Below are positions 58,333-64,000 of a stretch of DNA of 64,000 nt, piece after piece. Under the pieces are notes generated by a model. The model was not told the DNA's origin. It worked only from the letters and a program-made list of their open reading frames with translations, and did not search any database. How positions within the stretch are numbered: the first letter of the stretch is position 1; the number at the start of each line of letters is the position of its first letter. The position numbers and the translations under genes were made by a program. Origin of the DNA: Desulfobacteraceae bacterium (GTDB taxonomy: Bacteria; Desulfobacterota; Desulfobacteria; Desulfobacterales; SURF-7); the NCBI GenBank assembly GCA_003599865.1, contig QZKS01000050.1, forward strand, positions 1-64,000, given 5' to 3'.

Positions 58333-59694
58333 TTATTTTTGCATGCCGCTAAAAATATGGTAACTGATTAATACATCCAGCGCACGAACCACCTGATTGT
58401 CGGACATCAATCTTTTCAGATTCAAAGAAGCATATTCCGTATCTTCAAGCGTGGAATCCATGTCGGAATCTTTTTCATCATCCGGCTCATCCTGTTTCTT
58501 CACTCTTCCGTCAGGCTCCGCCTTGAGATGGTTTTTTAAATCTTTTTCTTTTAAGTAGGGGATGGCTTCCTCTTCTTTTATTTTCAGCGTCTCATATTCC
58601 AGAATAATGTCGGGTTCTATTCCTTTGGCTTGAATGGAACGGCCGGATGGAGTGTAGTATCTTGCAATGGTGAATTTTAAGCCTGACCCATCGCGAAGAG
58701 AACGAACTGTTTGAACAGAGCCCTTACCAAACGAGGTCGTCCCGATCACCAGCGAACGTTTATGATCCTGAAGGGCGCCTGCCACAATCTCCGCAGCACT
58801 GGCACTTCCGCCGTTGATCAACACAACAATCGGATACGTTCTTTTTGTTTCGTTCTCATGAGCGCTATAAACCTGATTGTGTTTTTCAAGCCTTCCTTTG
58901 ATGGATAAAATGACGCCATCCTCAAGAAAAAGATCCGTCACACCGATCGCTTCCGGCAAAAGACCACCAGGATTGTCACGAAGATCGATTATAAGCCCCT
59001 TTACATTCGGTTCCTCGGATTCCATGCGCTTCAATGTATCTTCCAGATCACCTGTTGTTTTTTCCGTGAAATTATAAATACGAATATATCCATAACCGGG
59101 CTTCAGCAAAATATACCGGACACTTTCAATCGGAATGACATTTCTGGTCACGTCAAAATCGATTGGCTTCAGTTCATTCTTCCTGACAATCGTCAGTTTG
59201 ACGCTGCTACCGATCGGTCCTTTGATCGCCTTAACCGCCTCGCTGACGGTCATATCTTTCGTGGGTTTGTCATCAACCTTGAAAATAATATCGCCGGCCT
59301 TTATTCCTGCCTTATGAGCAGGGGTTCCCTCGATCGGTGACACGACCGTCAAAAGCCCTTTATCCATATTGATGACAATGCCGACTCCGCTGAATTCGCC
59401 CTTGGTATCATCCTGCAAAAGTTCATAGTCTTCCGGAAGAAGATATGTCGAGTGAGGATCCAGGCCATGAACCATGCCCTGGATCGCCTTCTGTACCAGA
59501 TCTTTTGTATCCACCGGTTCGACATAATTTTTTTCAAGCTGTTCGATTACGTCGGAAAAAATTTTCAGGCTTTTATACGTATCATCGGTATTGGCAAATA
59601 CGCTATCATCCTTCCCGGCACCCAGGATAATAAGGATAACGATGACGGCAATCCACAGGGCGGGATGAAAATGTTGTCTACTGTTTATGGTCAT
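58333..59694 (-). CDS. ctpA: Carboxyl-terminal processing protease (S41)
   Basis: 453 residues with a signal/anchor (about 12-32). PDZ domain: TVVSPIEGTPAHKAGIKAGD IIFKVDD. Catalytic Ser in NGGSASAAEIVAGALQD and Lys in TSFGKGSVQTVRSL; the barrel strand YILLKPGYGYIRIYNF and LRDNPGGLLPEAIGVTDLFL support S41 family A. The C-terminal 60 residues are Asp/Glu/Lys-rich. It is a periplasmic protease that often controls peptidoglycan hydrolases, which fits its place after envC. Confidence 0.92.
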   Translation of the reverse strand: MTINSRQHFHPALWIAVIVILIILGAGKDDSVFANTDDTYKSLKIFSDVIEQLEKNYVEPVDTKDLVQKAIQGMVHGLDPHSTYLLPEDYELLQDDTKGEFSGVGIVINMDKGLLTVVSPIEGTPAHKAGIKAGDIIFKVDDKPTKDMTVSEAVKAIKGPIGSSVKLTIVRKNELKPIDFDVTRNVIPIESVRYILLKPGYGYIRIYNFTEKTTGDLEDTLKRMESEEPNVKGLIIDLRDNPGGLLPEAIGVTDLFLEDGVILSIKGRLEKHNQVYSAHENETKRTYPIVVLINGGSASAAEIVAGALQDHKRSLVIGTTSFGKGSVQTVRSLRDGSGLKFTIARYYTPSGRSIQAKGIEPDIILEYETLKIKEEEAIPYLKEKDLKNHLKAEPDGRVKKQDEPDDEKDSDMDSTLEDTEYASLNLKRLMSDNQVVRALDVLISYHIFSGMQK

Positions 59695-59705
59695 TCAAAA
59701 CTCCT

Positions 59706-61142
59706 TTAACTGTCACGTAACCAATTAAGCGGGTTCATCGGTTCGCCACGATGACGGACCTCAAAATATAAATTTGATCCGGTCATGGATGCGGTATCAC
59801 CGACAGTTGCGATAACTTCCTCTGATTCCACATAATCGCCTTTTGATTTAAAAAGCTCCTCTGCATGGGCATACAATGTATAATAATGGTCTCCATGATC
59901 AATGATAATCATATTCCCATAGTTTTTAAACCATCCGGAATATAAAACGATTCCGCTATGGACAGCCTGGATCGGTTCACCGCGGTCCGCCTTAATTTCA
60001 ATTCCGCTGCGATAGTTAACAACCTTATATTTTCCTTTTTTATATGGTCCAAAAAAGGATATAATCTTACCCCTGACCGGCATTTTGAGCAAGCCCTTAA
60101 ATGAATTAAAGTGATCCTTTGGTTTATCAGCGGTAACGCCGGGCTCCACATGAAGAGATAAAATAGTTTGATCAAGGGCAATTGCCGCCTGCTTTAAAGA
60201 GTCTACTGCCGCCAACTCAAGCGTTTTTTTGTTTTGAATATCTTGCAGCAGATTCTTTTTTATAGCTCCTTTCTTGGACATCATCTGCGTTTCTTTCCGG
60301 AGATCCGATTCCAGCGATACTTTTTCATTTTTCTGATGATCCAGTTCTCTTAAAACAGCAACCAGTTTTTCCTTATTTGCTTTGTGACGGGCAAGCACCT
60401 CATCATCATATTCCAGGATACGCTCCATAGCAAATTTGCGATAAATCAAATCATAAACCGACTCGGCGGATGCCAGGATATGTAACGGTCCAATAAGATT
60501 AAGTTTATATAATGCCGCAATCCGTTTTGCAATATACTCTTCCGTTTCGCGGATCTGCTGTTGTAATATCAAGGATTCCCGGGTGATTTTCGTGGTTTTC
60601 TCATCCAGCCTGGCAATGTCGGACCGTATCTTTCGAATTTGACTGTTTAAGCGATTCAAGGCCAATTCCAGGTCATCCAGTCCGTTGATAATCGATTTCT
60701 CTTCCTCGCTGAAATTCTGAATCCGGACTTCATGCTGCTGTATCTCAATGTCGATATCTTTTGATTTTTCCTTTACTTCTTCGATTATGTTCTCGCTATC
60801 TTGCGACAATGCCGGAGGTTGAACAATTCGAATATATATTTCTCGATTCCGAATATATCCCACTTTTTCCTGAACGGAAATCTTCACCCATTCATCATGG
60901 TATGACAGAACCTGAACTTCATCACCCTTATGCAGGATTTGAATCACACGCTGATTGCGGTCCGGCCCCTGTCTGACATTCAAGCTGGATGATACAACGA
61001 CACCCTTTCCCGGTGAAGGATTCTCCGCATATGCTGCCGACAGATCAAACAGCGTCCAAAAGCAGTATGCAACGATCAGTATTTTAAAAATTGCTTGAGT
61101 GAAAGATAACATCCCAGCCATCCGGAAAACATACTGCCGCAT
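59706..61142 (-). CDS. envC: EnvC-like murein hydrolase activator with SH3 domain
   Basis: 478 residues; ATG 61142 has an AGGA site seven bases away and overlaps ftsX. After a signal segment (FKILIVAYCFWTLFDLSAAY) comes an SH3-type domain (about 45-105: SSLNVRQGPDRNQRVIQILH), a long coiled coil (115-320) and a C-terminal LytM/M23 domain (375-478: AVHSGIVLYSGWFKNYGNMI, YYTLYAHAEELFKSKGDYVE, NLYFEVRHRGEPMNPLNWL). The first zinc motif HxGxD reads RSGIE here, so two metal ligands are gone, as in E. coli EnvC, which activates amidases instead of cutting. ftsE and ftsX upstream complete the FtsEX-EnvC module. The added SH3 domain differs from E. coli. Confidence 0.87.
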   Translation of the reverse strand: MRQYVFRMAGMLSFTQAIFKILIVAYCFWTLFDLSAAYAENPSPGKGVVVSSSLNVRQGPDRNQRVIQILHKGDEVQVLSYHDEWVKISVQEKVGYIRNREIYIRIVQPPALSQDSENIIEEVKEKSKDIDIEIQQHEVRIQNFSEEEKSIINGLDDLELALNRLNSQIRKIRSDIARLDEKTTKITRESLILQQQIRETEEYIAKRIAALYKLNLIGPLHILASAESVYDLIYRKFAMERILEYDDEVLARHKANKEKLVAVLRELDHQKNEKVSLESDLRKETQMMSKKGAIKKNLLQDIQNKKTLELAAVDSLKQAAIALDQTILSLHVEPGVTADKPKDHFNSFKGLLKMPVRGKIISFFGPYKKGKYKVVNYRSGIEIKADRGEPIQAVHSGIVLYSGWFKNYGNMIIIDHGDHYYTLYAHAEELFKSKGDYVESEEVIATVGDTASMTGSNLYFEVRHRGEPMNPLNWLRDS

Positions 61143-61969
61143 AAAATTCCTATCGATGTGGATACCGGAAGAAATCTCATCGTAAAAAATCCTGATGAAA
61201 TCCCAGGATCGACATTGGATGTGATAACAAAATAAATAATAAAAAGGATCAGAATTCCGGCCAACCCGCCAATAGCCCCTTGTATCATTCCCTCGATATA
61301 AAAGGGTGCTTTGATAAATCCATCGGTGGCACCGACAAGACGCATGATTTCAAACTCCTCACGTCTTGAAAAAAAAAGCAGCCGGATGGTATTGGCCACA
61401 ATAAACACGGATGCCATAAAAAACACAATACACATGGCGGTACCGGCAAATTTAAAAAGATTGAAAATTCCGGACACCCGGCTCAGCCATCTTTGCCCGT
61501 ATTCAACTCCTGCAACCTGAGGAAACAGTTCGATCTGGGCAGCCAGAATTTCAACCTTGCCCCAATTTTGAGTGGATGGAATCATCCGGACCTCAAATAC
61601 ATCGGGCAGCGGATTTTCTTTTAAATTTTCAAAAAGAGACACCTGACGTTTCATCTGCTGTTTCAATTTTTCCAGCGCTTCTTCTTTGGGAATAAAGAGA
61701 ACCGATGAAACCCCGTACAGGGATAAAATTTTTTGCTTGAGTTCCGGGAGCTGTATTTTCTCAACATCCTTGTTCAAATAAGCCATTATTTTGACGCCTT
61801 TTTTCCATGACATCATAATTTCGTTGATATTGGTATAAAAAAGGCCGAATGCGCTGACAATCAGAATAGACAGAGCAATGGTAACGATAGTAACGATATG
61901 GAGAAACCGATTGCTGATCATATCCTGAAAAGCTCGTTTTATAAAAAAAAGAGACAAACCTGTTTTCAT
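61076..61969 (-). CDS. ftsX: Cell-division ABC permease FtsX
   Basis: 297 residues. One N-terminal helix (HIVTIVTIALSILIVSAFGL), a periplasmic loop of about 120 residues (SLYGVSSVLFIPKEEALEKL) and three C-terminal helices, with the FtsX cytoplasmic segment RLLFFSRREEFEIMRLVGAT. It transmits FtsE ATPase motion to the periplasmic EnvC partner. Four-base overlap with ftsE; overlaps the start of envC by 67 bases. Confidence 0.92.
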   Translation of the reverse strand: MKTGLSLFFIKRAFQDMISNRFLHIVTIVTIALSILIVSAFGLFYTNINEIMMSWKKGVKIMAYLNKDVEKIQLPELKQKILSLYGVSSVLFIPKEEALEKLKQQMKRQVSLFENLKENPLPDVFEVRMIPSTQNWGKVEILAAQIELFPQVAGVEYGQRWLSRVSGIFNLFKFAGTAMCIVFFMASVFIVANTIRLLFFSRREEFEIMRLVGATDGFIKAPFYIEGMIQGAIGGLAGILILFIIYFVITSNVDPGISSGFFTMRFLPVSTSIGILCGSMFSGWLGCYLSLKQFLKY

Positions 61970-62691
61970 AATGTGATGGTCTTTTTCTTATCCGTCTGTG
62001 GTTCAGGCATTGGAGGCTCCATCAGGCAACCATCTTTCAGATAAATCACCCTGCCGCCGGTGTTATGTATGATCTCTTTATCATGTGTCGCAATTATGAC
62101 GGTAGCCCCACGATCATGAACCCCCTTGAGCAGGCTCATGATTACATCTGCGGATTCGGAGTCAAGGCTTCCGGTTGGTTCATCTGCCAGAATAATTTTG
62201 GGATCACCGACAACCGCTCTGGCAACAGCAATTCTTTGCTGCTCCCCCCCGGAAAGACTTGGCGGAAAAGCATTGATCCTTTCTTCCATCCCGACAGTAC
62301 GTAAAACACTGCCCACTTTTTTCTGAATGAAACGAGTCTTCTCTCCCTTGACTTCCAGTACCAGTGCAATATTTTCATACACGGTTTTTGTCGGTATCAG
62401 CTTGTAATCCTGAAAAATGATGCCGAATTGTCTTCTGACCAGCGGAATCCGGTTTTTTGAGATTCTCGACAAGTTCATTCCATCAATCAAAATCTGTCCT
62501 TCCGTCAAGGCCTCCCCAAAGTACAGAAGTCTGAGCAGGGTGGATTTTCCGGCACCGCTGGGGCCGGTCACCAGAAGTAACTCATTTTGTTCAACATCCA
62601 AAGTGATATCGGCCAGTGCGTTCTTTTTACCATACCGCTTATGTACATGAAACATTCGTATGATGGCGTTTTCTGCTTTATTCTCCGTCAT
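61966..62691 (-). CDS. ftsE: Cell-division ATP-binding protein FtsE
   Basis: 241 residues. Walker A LLVTGPSGAGKSTLLRLLYF, FtsE-typical VRRQFGIIFQDYKLIPTKTV, signature LSGGEQQRIAVARAVV, Walker B IILADEPTGSLD and switch IIATHDKEIIHN. Works with FtsX at the septum. Its ATG overlaps the stop of the uncertain frame upstream (62688-63092). Confidence 0.93.
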   Translation of the reverse strand: MTENKAENAIIRMFHVHKRYGKKNALADITLDVEQNELLLVTGPSGAGKSTLLRLLYFGEALTEGQILIDGMNLSRISKNRIPLVRRQFGIIFQDYKLIPTKTVYENIALVLEVKGEKTRFIQKKVGSVLRTVGMEERINAFPPSLSGGEQQRIAVARAVVGDPKIILADEPTGSLDSESADVIMSLLKGVHDRGATVIIATHDKEIIHNTGGRVIYLKDGCLMEPPMPEPQTDKKKTITL

Positions 62692-63092
62692 TCAATCAAT
62701 ACCTGTCTCACTGCATTGTTTTGATTTACCCGGGATGGGTTGACATAATTGAAGAGTGTTATCAACTCAACATCTGCAATTTTCAGGCCGAAAAAACCCT
62801 GAACCTTTTTATCTCGCGGCCGACCATAAAAACATGACTGATGGAAATGAGCAATTGTGGGAAACGCTTGAACCATCAGCCTCCGATACAGACAGGGCTC
62901 CTGTGTATCAACATTATTAGTTGTAATTCTATAATGTTGTAAGAAAGAATTCAATAGTTTTTCTTGCCTCAGCGGGTTTTGAATTGACCTGTCCACGATA
63001 AACTGATACTGCACTCCTGGATGTAAGGAGTGCTGCCAACAGTTTTCCTTATCCATTGCCTCCACTGGGTCCCTGACAAAGGCTTCTTCCAA
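62688..63092 (-). CDS. Uncertain 134-codon frame upstream of ftsE
   Basis: The frame begins with TTG inside a plus-strand terminator hairpin and ends in a four-base overlap with ftsE; an ATG at 63056 is an alternative start. Its product ([40 protein letters not shown]) resembles no family I know, and its ribosome site is weak. The overlap pattern favours a gene; the position over the pyrE leader favours a chance frame or an antisense transcript. Confidence 0.3.
   Translation of the reverse strand: MEEAFVRDPVEAMDKENCWQHSLHPGVQYQFIVDRSIQNPLRQEKLLNSFLQHYRITTNNVDTQEPCLYRRLMVQAFPTIAHFHQSCFYGRPRDKKVQGFFGLKIADVELITLFNYVNPSRVNQNNAVRQVLIE
63011..63033 (+). ncRNA. Leader hairpin upstream of pyrE
   Basis: GCACTCCT (63011-63018) pairs perfectly with AGGAGTGC (63026-63033) around a 7-base loop. 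Together with the terminator at 63058 it suggests a structured leader or small RNA of about 100 nucleotides on the plus strand. No known riboswitch consensus was recognised. Confidence 0.45.
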
Positions 63093-63109
63093 TTCAGTGG
63101 GGGCTTTTT
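63058..63109 (+). terminator. Strong intrinsic terminator/attenuator before pyrE
   Basis: GCCTCCACTG (63058-63067) pairs with CAGTGGGGGC (63095-63104) over ten base pairs with one G.T, and five T residues follow. It sits 94 bases upstream of the pyrE start, in the same direction. Either it attenuates pyrE or it ends a small RNA. Confidence 0.7.
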
Positions 63110-63202
63110 ATCGAATCATTGCATGAATTGCAACATTTTCTTTCAAATATAAGGTATTATAAAAGATTATCGCTTATCAAGTGCTTCCGGAGACAATTGG
63201 GA

Positions 63203-63766
63203 ATGAAAAATGAACTGATTGAAATGTTATGTAAAAAATCATTTAAATACAGCCGGACCCCTGTTTTCAAACTGGTTTCCGGTGAAATGAGTTGTTTTTA
63301 TGTCAATTGTAAACCGACGATTTTACATCCCAGAGGAATGTTTCTGACAGGACACCTGGTTTTCGAGGAGATAAAAGAATTGGGATTAGCCGGTATCGGC
63401 GGACTGACATTTGGTGCAGATCCCATAGCGATTGCCACCGCTTTTGTATCGGAAATCAAAAACAAACCGGTCAATGCTTTTTCCATTCGAAAGGAACAGA
63501 AAGATCACGGCATTATCAAATGGGTGGAAGGAGATTTACAACCGGGAGACAAAATCGCGATATTGGAGGACGTCGTCACTACCGGCGGTTCTACCATTAA
63601 AGCGATTGAACGGGCCCGATCGGAAGGGCTTGATGTGGTCAAGGTCGTTACCCTGATCGATCGACAGGAAGGCGGTATTGACAAAATCAGCGAGCATGTC
63701 AAGGATATCTCATCCATCATTACAAGAGATGAACTGATTGACGCATTTACAAAGCAATCCATGTAA
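63203..63766 (+). CDS. pyrE: Orotate phosphoribosyltransferase
   Basis: 187 residues from ATG 63203 (GGAGA site); a longer frame from 63119 is unlikely. [20 protein letters not shown] carries the flexible catalytic loop with its Lys, and [20 protein letters not shown] is the PRPP-binding motif. [16 protein letters not shown] and [17 protein letters not shown] complete the type I PRTase. It makes orotidine monophosphate in pyrimidine synthesis. Confidence 0.92.
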   Translation: MKNELIEMLCKKSFKYSRTPVFKLVSGEMSCFYVNCKPTILHPRGMFLTGHLVFEEIKELGLAGIGGLTFGADPIAIATAFVSEIKNKPVNAFSIRKEQKDHGIIKWVEGDLQPGDKIAILEDVVTTGGSTIKAIERARSEGLDVVKVVTLIDRQEGGIDKISEHVKDISSIITRDELIDAFTKQSM

Positions 63767-63819
63767 ACGAGGCACTTCCGGACATTTTTTGAAATGTCAA
63801 AAAAGACCATGATTATGCA

Positions 63820-64000
63820 TTATTCCGGCATATAAGTCGCACACGCATTTTCCGATTCCCATACCGCAACCCGAGATACATATATTGCTTCCCCTTTTAA
63901 GCAATCCTGAAGTTTTGTCGCAATATAATAGGCAATATTTTCCGATGAAGGGTTCCCGCCTGCTAAAAAATCAAGTTCGTTCAAATATTTATGATCAAGA
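63820..64000 (-). CDS. queD: 6-carboxytetrahydropterin synthase, C-terminal part
   Basis: The window holds the last 59 codons, reading leftward from the right edge to TAA at 63820-63822: LDHKYLNELDFLAGGNPSSE, NIAYYIATKLQDCLKG, RVAVWESENACATYMPE. These match the C-terminus of QueD/6-pyruvoyl-tetrahydropterin synthase, including the NPS-EN helix and the E-x4-A-x-Y end near the active site. It acts early in queuosine (preQ0) synthesis. The N-terminal zinc site lies outside the window. Confidence 0.85.
   Translation of the reverse strand, partial: LDHKYLNELDFLAGGNPSSENIAYYIATKLQDCLKGEAIYVSRVAVWESENACATYMPE

Noticed and set aside
63780-63806. GACATTT...AAATGTC hairpin as terminator of pyrE
   Set aside because: The run after the stem is A rather than T on the plus strand, and for the leftward queD transcript the T run precedes the hairpin.

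Overview
The window looks like chromosomal DNA of an anaerobic Gram-negative bacterium, most probably a Desulfobacterota (Desulfobacterales-like) organism. The grounds are outer-membrane and TonB machinery, Na+-translocating decarboxylase subunits, an ExbB/ExbD/TonB-driven corrinoid uptake operon, late cobamide-assembly genes, AF1514-family and His-rich small proteins, and a multi-domain CheA. This placement is inference from gene content; there is no rRNA in the window. I saw no tRNA, rRNA or CRISPR array.

Region 1 (1-12,093) is visibly AT-richer accessory DNA: a NERD-domain protein cut by the left edge, small membrane and exported proteins, a zinc-finger/HTH gene pair, a trypsin-like protease, an Mrr-type nuclease/helicase with repeated helicase-associated domains, a P-loop kinase-like protein, HU, a holin-like membrane protein, a thermonuclease and a recombinase-like protein. 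It carries at least three broken genes: a duplicated 3' gene fragment, a truncated Xre regulator and a truncated IHF/HU gene. It ends abruptly inside comM, of which only the C-terminal part (from just before the Walker A motif) remains. This part is read as the right end of a decaying genomic island.

Region 2 (12,982-23,113) is one long corrinoid-uptake operon. A promoter, cobalamin riboswitch and intrinsic terminator precede btuB. Then come an exported beta-propeller-like protein (possible BtuG analogue), an exported BtuF-CbiZ fusion, a second BtuF, BtuC, BtuD, ExbB, ExbD and TonB. From the propeller gene onward all junctions are 4-base stop/start overlaps. The operon carries its own energy transducer and a corrinoid-remodelling domain outside the cytoplasm.

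Region 3 (23,118-31,071) is mixed housekeeping and signalling: thioesterase, MocR-type regulator, a methyl-accepting protein, two related single-domain response regulators, a PlsC acyltransferase, UspA and a small lipoprotein. Region 4 (31,250-39,460) is a second corrinoid block: a U32 protein, CobO, CobQ, CobU, CobS, a CobD/CobC-type aminotransferase, CbiB, a CbiR-like TIM barrel and a pterin-dependent methyltransferase-like protein. With region 2 this describes import, trimming and rebuilding of cobamides; no ring-synthesis genes are present here.

Region 5 (39,641-47,309) is a chemotaxis cluster: CheA with an extra CheW domain and a receiver, CheW, CheB, CheR and a HEAT-repeat/receiver protein. 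Region 6 (48,159-55,099) is an uncharacterised envelope cluster: subtilase, a large CsgG/FlgO-like exported protein, an outer-membrane barrel, a SurA-like lipoprotein, a HAMP membrane protein and an HExxH protein. Region 7 (55,350-64,000) holds OadG/OadB-like Na+ pump subunits, then a leftward cell-envelope operon (ftsE, ftsX, envC-like, ctpA, polysaccharide deacetylase), then pyrE behind a structured leader with a strong terminator hairpin, and the 3' part of queD.
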